Assembly: GCF_013426915.1 (NCBI RefSeq)
Contig: NZ_AP023182.1
Span: 806,001 to 870,000 of the forward strand
DNA: 64,000 nucleotides
Origin: Paraburkholderia sp. PGU19
GTDB taxonomy: Bacteria > Pseudomonadota > Gammaproteobacteria > Burkholderiales > Burkholderiaceae
Direction of reading: 5' to 3'
Shown: positions 55,286 to 64,000 of the stretch, one piece after another
How positions within the stretch are numbered: position 1 is the first letter of the stretch
Layout of the letters: the number at the start of each line of letters is the position of its first letter
Program-made: the position numbers and the translations under genes
The notes under the pieces: generated by a model
Told to the model about the DNA's origin: nothing
What the model saw: only the letters and a program-made list of their open reading frames with translations
Databases searched by the model: none

Positions 55286-55867
55286 ATGTCGAACAGTTTG
55301 CAGAAATGGGTGGGACGCAATCGTCCGCCGCGCGTCCAGATTACTTACGACGTAGAAGTCGGCGACGCAGTCGAGAAGCGCGAGCTTCCGCTGGTGGTCG
55401 GTTTGCTTGCCGACCTGTCGGGTCAACCCGAAACGCCGCTTCCCAAGCTCAAGGAGCGTCGACTGGTCGAGATCGACCGCGACAATTTCGACGAGATCAT
55501 GGGCAAGATTGCGCCGCGTCTCGATCTGTCCGTCGCGGACACGCTAAAAGGCGAAGGCAATATCAAGGTCGAACTGAAGTTCGAGAAGTTCGAAGATTTT
55601 CATCCGGAAAGTATCGTCAAACAGGTGCCGCGTCTGGCAAAGCTGCTTGAAGCGCGTCAACAACTGCGCGATCTGCTCGCCAAGCTCGACGGCAACGACG
55701 AGCTCGATTCGATGCTCGAGCGCATCGTGCAGAACAGTGAGGAACTGAAGAAAGTTCAAAGTCAGGCGCATGCCAGCGACGCTCCCGCTGCTGCTTCGGC
55801 AGCACCCGCGGCAGCAGAGGCAGCAGCCGAGCCGGCCGCGCCCGCCGAGGACACGCCTGCGGCCTGA
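55286..55867 (+). CDS. tssB: T6SS sheath small subunit TssB (VipA)
   Basis: A 193-residue contractile-sheath protein. The start SNSLQKWVGRNRPPRVQITY and the block ELPLVVGLLADLSG are diagnostic, followed by RDNFDEIMGKIAPRLDLSV and FEDFHPESIVKQVPRLAKLL. An Ala/Pro/Glu-rich tail of about 35 residues extends the C-terminus. GGAGAGG precedes the ATG at 55286. TssB pairs with TssC to form the sheath that drives the Hcp tube. It is the first gene of the operon. Confidence 0.96.
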   Translation: MSNSLQKWVGRNRPPRVQITYDVEVGDAVEKRELPLVVGLLADLSGQPETPLPKLKERRLVEIDRDNFDEIMGKIAPRLDLSVADTLKGEGNIKVELKFEKFEDFHPESIVKQVPRLAKLLEARQQLRDLLAKLDGNDELDSMLERIVQNSEELKKVQSQAHASDAPAAASAAPAAAEAAAEPAAPAEDTPAA

Positions 55868-55933
55868 AGGCAGCGGACAGAAGCCTGATTTGCCCTTCCT
55901 TGTGGGCGCAACGAACTTTCAAAGGTGATTCAG

Positions 55934-57439
55934 ATGGCAAGCAACACTGCGGCCGGTGCGGCCGCGCGCGAAACACAGACGCTCGAAGCCTCGGGCGCGG
56001 AACTGAGCCTGCTCGAGCGCATCGTTCATGAAGGCAACATGGCCGTCGAGCCGTCGCAAAGCACGTACGCCAAGAAGCTGATCGGCCAGCTCGCGTCGCA
56101 GATTCTCGACGAAGGCATGCGCACGAGCCCGGACAAGAGCGTCGTCGCGATGATCAACGAACGCGTCGCTGAAATCGACAAGCTGCTGTCGGACCAGCTC
56201 AACGCGATCATGCATGAAGAAGCGTTCCAGGAACTCGAAGCATCGTGGACGGGCCTGCATGACATGGTGTACGGCACGGAAACGGGGCCGCAGCTGAAGC
56301 TGCGTCTGCTGAACGTGACGAAGAAGGAACTGCTCAAAGACCTGGAAACGGCTGTCGATCACGACATGAGCACGCTCTTCAAGAAGGTCTATGAAGAGGA
56401 ATACGGTACATTCGGCGGCGCGCCGTACTCGCTGCTGATCGGCGATTACTCGTTTGGCCGTCATCCGCAGGATATCGCGCTGCTCGAGCGTATTTCGAAG
56501 GTGGCAGCCGCTGCGCATGCACCGTTTATCGCGTCCGCATCGCCGAGCCTGTTCGATCTGAAATCGTTCACGGATCTTGGCGTCACGCGCGATCTGTCGA
56601 AGACCTTCGAGAGCGCAGAACTCGCCGCATGGCGCAGCTTCCGCGATTCGGAAGATTCGCGTTATGTGTCGCTGGTGCTGCCTTCGTATGCTGCGCGTCT
56701 GCCGTATGGCGCGAAGACGAAGCCGGTCGAGAACTTCAACTTCGAAGAAGATGTCGACGGCACCGACCACGGCAAGTATCTGTGGGCGAACTCGGCTTAC
56801 CAGCTGGGCCTGCGTATTACCGACGCATTTGCGAAGTACAGCTGGTCGACGGCGATCCGCGGCGTGGAAGGCGGCGGCAAGGTCGAGAACATGGTGGCGC
56901 ACACGTACAAGACGGGCGAAGGCGATATCGTCCTCAAGTGCCCGACGGAAGTGACGATCACCGATCGCCGCGAAAAGGAACTGAACGATCTCGGCTTTAT
57001 CGCGCTGGTGAATTCGAAGGGCTCGAACTTCGCGACTTTCTTCGGTGGCCAGACGACCAATCGCCCGAAGGTGTACAACAAGGACGCCGCCAACGCGAAC
57101 GCGCAACTGTCCGCGCGTCTGCCGTACGTGCTCGCCGCATCGCGCTTTGCTCACTACATGAAAGTGATCATGCGCGACAAGGTTGGCAGCTTCCAGTCGC
57201 GCAGCGACATCGAGGCGTATCTGAACAACTGGATCGCCGATTACGTGCTGATCAACCCGTCGGCATCGCACGCACAAAAGGCGCGTTTCCCGCTCGGCGA
57301 AGGGCGTGTCGACGTCACGGAAGTGCCGGGCAAGCCGGGTGCATACCGCGCGACCTGTTTCCTGAAGCCGCATTTCCAGATGGAAGAACTGACCGCGTCG
57401 ATTCGTCTCGTCGCGGAACTGCCGGCAGCGGCAGCCTGA
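55934..57439 (+). CDS. tssC: T6SS sheath large subunit TssC (VipB)
   Basis: A 501-residue sheath protein that interlocks with TssB. Family blocks include MINERVAEIDKLLSDQLNAI, YGTFGGAPYSLLIGDYSFGR, APFIASASPSLFDLKSFTDL, SRYVSLVLPSYAARLPYG, and near the end GEGRVDVTEVPGKPGAYRAT. ATG at 55934 has AAAGGTGA five bases upstream. It starts 66 bases after tssB. Confidence 0.97.
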   Translation: MASNTAAGAAARETQTLEASGAELSLLERIVHEGNMAVEPSQSTYAKKLIGQLASQILDEGMRTSPDKSVVAMINERVAEIDKLLSDQLNAIMHEEAFQELEASWTGLHDMVYGTETGPQLKLRLLNVTKKELLKDLETAVDHDMSTLFKKVYEEEYGTFGGAPYSLLIGDYSFGRHPQDIALLERISKVAAAAHAPFIASASPSLFDLKSFTDLGVTRDLSKTFESAELAAWRSFRDSEDSRYVSLVLPSYAARLPYGAKTKPVENFNFEEDVDGTDHGKYLWANSAYQLGLRITDAFAKYSWSTAIRGVEGGGKVENMVAHTYKTGEGDIVLKCPTEVTITDRREKELNDLGFIALVNSKGSNFATFFGGQTTNRPKVYNKDAANANAQLSARLPYVLAASRFAHYMKVIMRDKVGSFQSRSDIEAYLNNWIADYVLINPSASHAQKARFPLGEGRVDVTEVPGKPGAYRATCFLKPHFQMEELTASIRLVAELPAAAA

Positions 57440-57507
57440 TGATCCGTCACGCGCGGCCTCGCGCCGCGCGACACAGCAAATACGTCACCTATTGATAAGA
57501 GAGATTC

Positions 57508-57996
57508 ATGGATACCGTTCTTCTTAAGATCAAGGACATCAAGGGCAATTCGACGCTCGACGGTGCGACAGATCAGATCGTGCTGTACTCGTATTCGATC
57601 GGCGTATCGATCTCGATGAACCGCGACGTCGGCAACACGGAACGCACGATGGGCCGCCCGAGCTTCCAGGAATTCAGCCTGAGCAAGGCCACCGATCAGG
57701 CCACGCCGGCGCTGTATTCCGCTTGCGCTGCCGGCACCAAGCTCGGCGATGCAACGATTTCTATCGGCCGCAACGAGAACGGCAAGTTCATGTCGCTGCT
57801 CACGTACACGCTGAGCGACGCAATGATTTCGTCGATCACGACGAGCGGCGGCGGCGAGTCGGCGGATACCTTCCAGATCAACTACTCGAAGATCACGACG
57901 GTGTACACGCAGCAGAACGTCGACTCGACGAAGAAGGGCACGGCTTCGTTCGGCTGGGATCTGTCGAAGAACATTTCGGCGCCGCCGTCGGCCTGA
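57508..57996 (+). CDS. hcp: T6SS inner-tube protein Hcp (TssD)
   Basis: A 162-residue tube protein that stacks as hexamers inside the sheath and is exported on firing. The sequence shows MDTVLLKIKDIKGNSTLDGA, GRPSFQEFSLSKATDQATPA and MISSITTSGGGESADTFQIN. Length and motifs match the Burkholderia Hcp1 type. An AGAGA box precedes the ATG. It follows tssC after 68 bases. Confidence 0.96.
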   Translation: MDTVLLKIKDIKGNSTLDGATDQIVLYSYSIGVSISMNRDVGNTERTMGRPSFQEFSLSKATDQATPALYSACAAGTKLGDATISIGRNENGKFMSLLTYTLSDAMISSITTSGGGESADTFQINYSKITTVYTQQNVDSTKKGTASFGWDLSKNISAPPSA

Positions 57997-58063
57997 TCAT
58001 CGTGGATGCGCCGGGATCCGGCGCTAAAGCTTCATCATCAGCGTTACCTGGAGTCATCGCGCA

Positions 58064-58519
58064 ATGCCGGCAATCGTCAGCGGTTCATCGATGCCACTGT
58101 TCGACCGCCTCGCCGCCAGCGGCGAGGCGCAGCTCTCAGGCGCCGATGCGCTGCGAGAGTCGGTTGCGCGCGAGCTCGGCAGATTGCTCAATACGCGCTC
58201 GCGTCTGACGTTCGAACAATTTGCCGTTTGCGACGGCACCGTACTCGACTACGGCGTGCCGGACTTTTCCGAAAGGTCGTTGCATTCCGGTTCTGACCGG
58301 GATGCGATTGCCGATGTCGTCAAACGCGCGATCACGCTGTTCGAACCGCGCCTCGCCAACGTTACCGTGGGCTTTGTGTTTCCATCCGATCACGCGACGC
58401 ACGCTGTGCTGACCATCGACGCGCAATTGCGTGCTGGTAGCAACGTCGCGCACGTCGCTTTCGAACTGGCGACAGACGGTCTAACCGTCAGCGATGCCCG
58501 CAGCGCGGTTGAGAGCTGA
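58064..58519 (+). CDS. tssE: T6SS baseplate protein TssE
   Basis: A 151-residue gp25-like baseplate wedge protein. PLFDRLAASGEAQLS, RESVARELGRLLNTRS, and YGVPDFSERSLHS (the GxPD motif) are characteristic. It initiates sheath assembly with TssF, TssG and TssK. It ends one base before tssF. Confidence 0.93.
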   Translation: MPAIVSGSSMPLFDRLAASGEAQLSGADALRESVARELGRLLNTRSRLTFEQFAVCDGTVLDYGVPDFSERSLHSGSDRDAIADVVKRAITLFEPRLANVTVGFVFPSDHATHAVLTIDAQLRAGSNVAHVAFELATDGLTVSDARSAVES

Positions 58520-58520
58520 C

Positions 58521-60278
58521 ATGGCGCCCGACGACATCCTTCAGTACTACAAGCGCGAACTTTCGTACCTGCGTCTGCAAGGTGCGGACTTCGCTCGCCG
58601 TTACCCGAAGATCGCATCGCGGCTCGCGCTGCATGGCACAGAATCGCTCGATCCGCACACGGAGCGGCTGATCGAAGCGACGGCCTTCCTTGCCGCGCGG
58701 GTTCACCGCGATCTCGATCAGGAATTTCCGCAGGTTGCATCGGCGTTGCTCGACAACGTGTGTCCATCGCTCGTGCAGCCCGTGCCGTCGATGACGATCG
58801 CGCAGTTCGATCTCGATCCGACCCAGGGCAAGGTCACAGCCGGGTTTCTGGTGCCGCGTCACACGGGCCTGCAGGCTCACACGGAAACGGGTGAGACGTG
58901 CCGTTTCCGCACAGCGTGGGACACGGTGCTGTGGCCGCTGAAGATCAGTCACGCCGCGTTCGGCGACGATTCGACGCTGCGCCTCACGCTCGAATGCGCG
59001 CCCGGCGTGGACTTCTCCGAACTCGAACTGAAGCAGTTGCGCATCCACCTCCACGGCGACTGGATGGTGACGATGCCGCTGTATGAATTGCTGGTGTCGG
59101 GCGTGGCGGACGTTTCCGTTCGACCCGAAGGCCGCGCAGCCGCAACGCTGCTGCCAGCACGCGCGTGGCGCGAAGTGGGTTACGCGGAAGCCGACGATGT
59201 CTTGCCGCGCCCGCCGAACGCACAGCCGGCTTACTCGCTGATGCAGGAGTACTTCGCCTTTCCGCGCAAGTTTCATTTCTTCGATCTGCATCATCTGGAA
59301 GGGCGGCTTGGAACAGGACGCCGCTGCGAGATCGTGTTTCATCTCGATCGCGCGCCGCGCGGCCTCGGGATGCTGCGTGCCGAACATTTTCAGCTTGGCA
59401 GCACGCCGATCGTGAATCTGTTCTCGCAGACGAGCGAGCCGATCGTCGTCGACCATCGGCACTATGAATACCGGCTCGTCGCCGACCAGCGGCGCGAGTC
59501 GATGACGGAAATTCATTCGATCGCGTCCGTCGTCGCGTCGGACCCATCGTCGGACCGGGTGACGACGGTGCCGTGTTTTGCCGCCATCGATCACGTCGAC
59601 GCGAACGCCGGCACCGTGTTCTGGTCGGCGCGGCGCGAACACAGTCTGCGCGAAAACGTGCCCGGCACCGACATGTTCCTGAGTTTCGTCGATGCCACCA
59701 ACACGCAGTCCGATCCGTGCGCGCCCGTGATCTACGCGAACGTGCTGTGCACGAACCGGCGGCTGGCGGAACACGTGCCCGTCGGCGCACGCATGATGGT
59801 CGAGAAGGTGTCGCAAAACACGCGCGTGCGCTGTCTTTATGAGCCGACCGCGCAGCGCAGTCCATCGCTTGGAAGCGAGACGCTATGGCGGCTGATTTCG
59901 CTGCTCACGCTCAACTATCACTCGCTGGTGAGCGGCGCGACGGGGCGGGCGCAATTGCAGGAGATGTTGCGGCTATTCGCCTCCGATGGTACGCGCGAGC
60001 AGGACCAGATTCGCGGTATCCGCAGCGTCGAAGCGCGCAGCGTCACCGCGCATGTCGGCACTGACGCGTGGCGCGGCTACTGTCGCGGCACCGAGGTCAC
60101 CGTCGAGTTCGATCCCGAGACCTTCGTGGGCGGCTCGCCTTTGCTGATGGGCGCCGTGCTCGCGCGTTTCTTCGCGATGTACACGTCGGTCAATTCTTTT
60201 GTGCGGCTGGTCGTGCGCCGTGGAGACGAGATATGGAAGCAATGGGAGCCGATGACGGGCTGCCAGCAGCTGCTCTGA
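58521..60278 (+). CDS. tssF: T6SS baseplate protein TssF
   Basis: A 585-residue baseplate component (VasA, gp6-like). It starts MAPDDILQYYKRELSYLRLQ and shows ADFARRYPKIASRLALH, DPHTERLIEATAFLAARVHR and FPQVASALLDNVCPSLVQPV, the classic N-terminal block. C-terminal GSPLLMGAVLARFFAMYTSV is also diagnostic. ATG is one base after the tssE stop, and the end overlaps tssG by 46 bases. Confidence 0.96.
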   Translation: MAPDDILQYYKRELSYLRLQGADFARRYPKIASRLALHGTESLDPHTERLIEATAFLAARVHRDLDQEFPQVASALLDNVCPSLVQPVPSMTIAQFDLDPTQGKVTAGFLVPRHTGLQAHTETGETCRFRTAWDTVLWPLKISHAAFGDDSTLRLTLECAPGVDFSELELKQLRIHLHGDWMVTMPLYELLVSGVADVSVRPEGRAAATLLPARAWREVGYAEADDVLPRPPNAQPAYSLMQEYFAFPRKFHFFDLHHLEGRLGTGRRCEIVFHLDRAPRGLGMLRAEHFQLGSTPIVNLFSQTSEPIVVDHRHYEYRLVADQRRESMTEIHSIASVVASDPSSDRVTTVPCFAAIDHVDANAGTVFWSARREHSLRENVPGTDMFLSFVDATNTQSDPCAPVIYANVLCTNRRLAEHVPVGARMMVEKVSQNTRVRCLYEPTAQRSPSLGSETLWRLISLLTLNYHSLVSGATGRAQLQEMLRLFASDGTREQDQIRGIRSVEARSVTAHVGTDAWRGYCRGTEVTVEFDPETFVGGSPLLMGAVLARFFAMYTSVNSFVRLVVRRGDEIWKQWEPMTGCQQLL

Positions 60279-61357
60279 TCGCCCGTCTCAAGGCGAATCC
60301 GCAGAGCTTCGATCTGTTCCAGGCGATCAGTCTGCTGGAACGGACTGCGCCATGGGCGCGGCCGCTTGGACGCGGCAATGGGCTCGGCGAGGCAGTGCGT
60401 CTCGTCGGCCACGTTTCGCTCGCGTTCGAGCCAAGCGATATCCGCAGCGTGCGGGAACATGCCGGGTCGCCCGACGGCGATCACGCCGATGTTGCAGACG
60501 CACGGGGGCACGCATCGCACGATCTGCACGCCAGCTACACGGTGACGACGCCCGTGCTCACGCTGGCAGGCGCGAACGGTCCGCTGCCGATGGCCTATAC
60601 GGAACTGGTGCTGGCGCGGCGCGCTCAACGCGACACGGCGACCGCGGACCTGCTTGATATCTTCAACCATCGCTTTCTGTCGTTCCTCTATCGCAGCCGC
60701 AAGAAGCACGCGCCGGGACTGAACTGGCGTTCGCCGCACGGCTCCGCACTCGCGGCGGCGCTCGATGCGCTGAGCAACCTCGGCCTGCGCGCGGGTTCCA
60801 ACAGTACACACCACGGTCCACACGGCGAGCATCTATGGATGCGCCATGCGGGCCTGCTCGGCGCCGCGCCGCGTTCGATGACCGGCTTGTGCACGCTGCT
60901 TGCCGACCGCCTCGGTCTGAAGGTGCGCGGTGCGCAGTTCGTCGGTGGCTGGCGCGAGATCGATGCCGCCGATTCGCTGCGTCTCGCACGCGGCGGTTCG
61001 CGCGCGCCGCGTCTGGGCGGCGCGGCGGTGCTTGGGCGCCGCACGTGGGACGAAGCGAATGGCATCCGCATCGAATTTCCCGAACTGACGAAGGCGCGCT
61101 TCGAAGCGCTGCTGCCCGGCGGCCGCGATCACGCGATGGCCGCATGGCTCATCAGGTCGTATCTGCAGCAGGACTTCGATGTGCAGTTCGTGCTGCATCT
61201 CGCGCCGCAACGCGTCGATTGCGCGGCGGGCGGGTTGCGCGCGGCACGGCTCGGCTGGACTTCCTGGCTGGGCGGCACGAATCACGACACTCACACGCCC
61301 AAGCCGGTGCGCCTCGCCATGCGCGAAGCCGCCGTGCCCGCGTCGACGAATCTCTGA
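60233..61357 (+). CDS. tssG: T6SS baseplate protein TssG
   Basis: A 374-residue protein (VasB, gp53-like). Family blocks are NPQSFDLFQAISLLERTAPW, GNGLGEAVRLVGHVSLAFEP, TPVLTLAGANGPLPMAYTEL and DIFNHRFLSFLYRSRKKHAP. ATG at 60233 is preferred because GGAGACGAG lies just upstream; ATG at 60242 is an alternative. It overlaps the end of tssF, indicating coupled translation. Confidence 0.93.
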   Translation: MEAMGADDGLPAAALIARLKANPQSFDLFQAISLLERTAPWARPLGRGNGLGEAVRLVGHVSLAFEPSDIRSVREHAGSPDGDHADVADARGHASHDLHASYTVTTPVLTLAGANGPLPMAYTELVLARRAQRDTATADLLDIFNHRFLSFLYRSRKKHAPGLNWRSPHGSALAAALDALSNLGLRAGSNSTHHGPHGEHLWMRHAGLLGAAPRSMTGLCTLLADRLGLKVRGAQFVGGWREIDAADSLRLARGGSRAPRLGGAAVLGRRTWDEANGIRIEFPELTKARFEALLPGGRDHAMAAWLIRSYLQQDFDVQFVLHLAPQRVDCAAGGLRAARLGWTSWLGGTNHDTHTPKPVRLAMREAAVPASTNL

Positions 61358-61368
61358 GAACCACGCGC

Positions 61369-64000
61369 ATGGACATCGATATCCGCACCCTGTTGAGCCG
61401 GCTCAATCCGGAATGCAAGCTTGCGATGGAACAGGCCGCGCAACTGTGCGTGCGTCAGACGCATTACAACGTCGACGTCGAGCATCTGCTGTTGACGCTG
61501 CTCGAATCCGACGCGCCGGACCTGCGCGCAATTCTTACGCACTTCGGCATCAAAGCCGAAACGCTCACCGCGCAACTTCAGAAGGCCGTCGATTTTTTCA
61601 AGCGCGGCAATGGACGCACGCCCGCGCTATCGCCGAATTTTTCGCCGCTGTTCCAGGAAGCGTGGCTGCTGAGTTCGATGCTGCTCGGCGAACAGCAGAT
61701 CCGTTCCGGCACGCTGGTGCTGGCACTGCTGGAAGTCGACAGCCTGCGCGGCATGCTGCTCGAGTCCGCGCCGGCCTTGCTGAATATTCCACGTGCGAGT
61801 TTGCGCGAGCGGCTCAGTGCCGTACTCGCAGGTTCGGCGGAAGATGCCGGCGGCGCGCAGGCGGGTTCGCCGGTCGCGCCGGAAGCAGGACACACCGGTG
61901 CAACGCCCGCTGCAGCGCCGCAAGCGCAAGCCGCGATGCCTTCCATGGCGCAAGGCGGCGCGAACCAGGGCCGCAAGACCGCGCTCGATCAATACACCGT
62001 GGATCTCACGGGCCTCGCGCGTGAAGGCAAGATCGACCCGATTCGCGGACGCGATGCCGAAATCCGGCAACTGATCGACGTGCTGCTGCGCCGCCGTCAG
62101 AACAACCCGATCCTGACGGGCGAGGCGGGCGTCGGCAAGACGGCGGTCGTCGAAGGCTTCGCGCAGCGTATCGTGCAAGGCGACGTGCCGCCCGCGCTGA
62201 CCAATGTGTCCGTCCGTTCGCTCGATCTTGCGCTGTTGCAGGCGGGCGCCGGCGTGAAGGGCGAGTTCGAGAACCGGCTCAAGTCGGTGATCGCGGAAGT
62301 CAAGGCATCGGCGGTGCCGGTGATTCTTTTCATCGACGAAGCGCATCAGCTGATTGGCGCAGGCGGCAGCGAAGGTCAGGGCGACGCGGCCAACCTGCTC
62401 AAGCCGGCGCTCGCACGCGGCGAACTGCGCACGATTGCCGCCACGACATGGGCCGAATACAAGAAGTACGTGGAGCGCGATCCGGCGCTGGCGCGGCGCT
62501 TCCAGGTCGTCAAGGTCGAAGAGCCGAGCGAACCCGTCGCGATCGAAATGCTGCGCGGCATGGTGCAGAAGCTCGAAGAGCATCACGGTGTCGAGATTCT
62601 CGACGAAGCCGTGCGCGATGCCGTGAAGCTCTCGCATCGTTATATCTCCGGGCGGCAGTTGCCGGACAAGGCGATCAGCGTGCTCGATACCGCCTGCGCG
62701 CGTGTCGCGATTGGTCAAAACGGCTTGCCCGAAGAGATCGAAGCGCTGGGCCGCTCGCTCGATACCGCCGAAAACCAGCTTCGTATCGCGCGTCACGAGG
62801 CCGCGATGGGTGCCGAGCGCGCCGATGCTATCGCCGCGATCACGAAGCAGCTCGAAGACGAACGCGCGCAGCATTCGCGTCTCACCGAAAAACTGTCGAC
62901 GGAAAAGCGCGCGGTGGAAGAGGTGCTCGCGTGGCGCAAGAAGATTCGCGGCTATCTTGCGGATCAGGGCGGTACGGGCGAGCCCGAAGAAGGCGAATCG
63001 CTGACAGCAAATCTGTCGCGGCTGGAGAAAGGGCTAGAAGCCGTGCAGAACGACGAGCCGATGGTCCCCGTGTGCGTCGATTCCGAAACCGTCGCGAAGG
63101 TGATATCCGGTTGGACGGGCATCCCTGTCGGCCGGATGCTCGCCGACGAACTGCATACGGTGCTTTACCTTCAGGACAAGCTTGCCGAACGCGTCGTCGG
63201 CCAGGACGAAGCGCTCGATGCGATCGCGCGCCGTGTGCGCACGTTCCGCGCCGATCTCGATGATCCGGGCAAACCGGTCGGCGTGTTCCTGCTCGTCGGG
63301 CCGAGCGGCGTCGGCAAGACTGAGACGGCATTTGCGCTTGCGGATCTGCTGTACGGCGGCGAGCGCAACATGATCACGGTCAATATGTCCGAGTTCCAGG
63401 AGGCGCATAGCGTCTCGGGGCTGAAGGGCGCGCCGCCGGGTTATGTCGGCTACGGCCGCGGCGGCGTACTGACGGAAGCGGTGCGCCGCCGCCCGTACAG
63501 CGTCGTGCTGCTCGACGAAATGGAGAAGGCGCACCCGGACGTGCTGGAATTGTTCTTTCAGGTGTTCGACAAGGGCGTGATGGAAGACGGCGAAGGTGTC
63601 GCCATCGACTTCAAGAACACGCTGATCCTGCTCACGTCGAACGCGGCGCAGGACGTGATTACGGAAGCCTCGCGCGGTGGCCGTCGCCCGGTGCCCGAAG
63701 AGCTGATCGAGAAGCTGCGTCCCGCGCTGCTCCGGCAGTTCAGCCCGGCGTTTCTCGGGCGGCTCGTGCTGGTGCCGTACTACCACCTCGGCGACGCGCA
63801 GATCAACGCGATCGTCAATCTGAAGCTCGAACGGCTCGCGCAGCGCTTTACGCGCAACCATCTCGCGCAGCTGACCTGGGACGTGGATCTCGCCACGCTG
63901 ATCGCGCAGCGCTGCAAGGAAGTGGACAGCGGTGCGCGCAATGTCGACCACATTCTCACGCAGTCGGTCCTGCCGGAGCTGGCGCGACAGGTGCTCGAGA
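61369..64000 (+). CDS. tssH: T6SS ATPase TssH/ClpV (3' end beyond window)
   Basis: At least 877 residues of an AAA+ disaggregase that recycles contracted TssB-TssC sheath. The N-terminal domain begins MDIDIRTLLSRLNPECKLAM. The first ATPase domain has Walker A TGEAGVGKTAVVEG and Walker B LFIDEAHQLIGAGG. A coiled-coil middle follows, and the second ATPase has GPSGVGKTETAFALADLLYG and VVLLDEMEKAHPDVLELFFQ. The ATG lies 11 bases after tssG. The stop codon is outside the window. Confidence 0.97.
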   Translation, partial: MDIDIRTLLSRLNPECKLAMEQAAQLCVRQTHYNVDVEHLLLTLLESDAPDLRAILTHFGIKAETLTAQLQKAVDFFKRGNGRTPALSPNFSPLFQEAWLLSSMLLGEQQIRSGTLVLALLEVDSLRGMLLESAPALLNIPRASLRERLSAVLAGSAEDAGGAQAGSPVAPEAGHTGATPAAAPQAQAAMPSMAQGGANQGRKTALDQYTVDLTGLAREGKIDPIRGRDAEIRQLIDVLLRRRQNNPILTGEAGVGKTAVVEGFAQRIVQGDVPPALTNVSVRSLDLALLQAGAGVKGEFENRLKSVIAEVKASAVPVILFIDEAHQLIGAGGSEGQGDAANLLKPALARGELRTIAATTWAEYKKYVERDPALARRFQVVKVEEPSEPVAIEMLRGMVQKLEEHHGVEILDEAVRDAVKLSHRYISGRQLPDKAISVLDTACARVAIGQNGLPEEIEALGRSLDTAENQLRIARHEAAMGAERADAIAAITKQLEDERAQHSRLTEKLSTEKRAVEEVLAWRKKIRGYLADQGGTGEPEEGESLTANLSRLEKGLEAVQNDEPMVPVCVDSETVAKVISGWTGIPVGRMLADELHTVLYLQDKLAERVVGQDEALDAIARRVRTFRADLDDPGKPVGVFLLVGPSGVGKTETAFALADLLYGGERNMITVNMSEFQEAHSVSGLKGAPPGYVGYGRGGVLTEAVRRRPYSVVLLDEMEKAHPDVLELFFQVFDKGVMEDGEGVAIDFKNTLILLTSNAAQDVITEASRGGRRPVPEELIEKLRPALLRQFSPAFLGRLVLVPYYHLGDAQINAIVNLKLERLAQRFTRNHLAQLTWDVDLATLIAQRCKEVDSGARNVDHILTQSVLPELARQVLE

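Noticed and set aside
55919..57373. Long minus-strand open frame (about 484 codons) opposite tssC
   Set aside because: Arg/His/Val-rich translation without motifs, exactly antisense to a clear tssC; a result of high GC third positions.
58488..59816. Long minus-strand open frame (about 442 codons) opposite tssF
   Set aside because: Same reasoning: antisense shadow of a conserved gene, no ribosome site, no recognisable domains.
1..64000. CRISPR arrays, rRNA and tRNA genes
   Set aside because: No regularly spaced repeats and no recognisable rRNA or tRNA sequences were seen anywhere in the window.

Overview
The window reads as a chromosomal or secondary-replicon segment of a Burkholderiales bacterium, most likely Paraburkholderia or Caballeronia. 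The evidence is a GC-rich base composition, a DUF3331-type protein, a recombinase-in-trio (RIT) element, MipA/OmpV next to a two-component system, an Ala/Lys-tailed HU protein, and a type VI secretion locus with the usual Burkholderia gene content. No rRNA, tRNA or CRISPR array was seen.

1-13.9 kb is sugar catabolism. A GMC oxidoreductase follows the tail of a probable Gfo/Idh/MocA enzyme. On the minus strand a ROK regulator leads a compact run: two-domain sugar ABC ATPase, permease, periplasmic binding protein, glucose-6-phosphate isomerase, PfkB sugar kinase and glucose-6-phosphate dehydrogenase. An aldose-epimerase-like protein and a GapN-like aldehyde dehydrogenase lie beyond it. The order fits import of a sugar such as fructose, phosphorylation, isomerisation to glucose-6-phosphate and entry into the Entner-Doudoroff/pentose-phosphate route. 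A perfect 13+1+13 bp palindrome just upstream of the ROK gene is a strong operator candidate.

13.9-28 kb is a scarred accessory stretch. It holds remnants of a tyrosine integrase and of a UvrD-like nuclease tail, two frameshifted ISKra4-family insertion sequences with recognisable terminal inverted repeats, IS21-like end repeats, and SDR and tautomerase fossils. Intact genes among them are a HAD phosphatase, a cupin, OtsA, a cysteine-rich MarR regulator, an Ala/Lys/Pro-tailed HU protein and a lipoprotein.

28-44 kb is a stress and regulation region. It contains a thioredoxin, three GlxA-type (DJ-1 plus AraC) regulators, a Gdx/SugE exporter, cyclopropane fatty acid synthase, a TDT/SLAC1 family transporter plus a second decayed copy, two alpha/beta hydrolases (one frameshifted), an M24 peptidase homologue, and a two-component system divergent from a MipA/OmpV porin-like protein.

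45-50.5 kb is a nested mobile element. An IS91-family transposase gene with a tyrosine-recombinase partner has been split by a complete RIT element of three overlapping recombinase genes. Removing the insert with one 6-bp target copy restores a 401-codon transposase frame exactly. The right end of the RIT carries an inverted copy of the element's own predicted circle junction.

51-64 kb carries a SET-domain protein, a large unrecognised protein with several hydrophobic or amphipathic segments (a candidate T6SS-linked effector), an AT-richer spacer, and the T6SS operon tssB-tssC-hcp-tssE-tssF-tssG-tssH. The last gene runs off the window.
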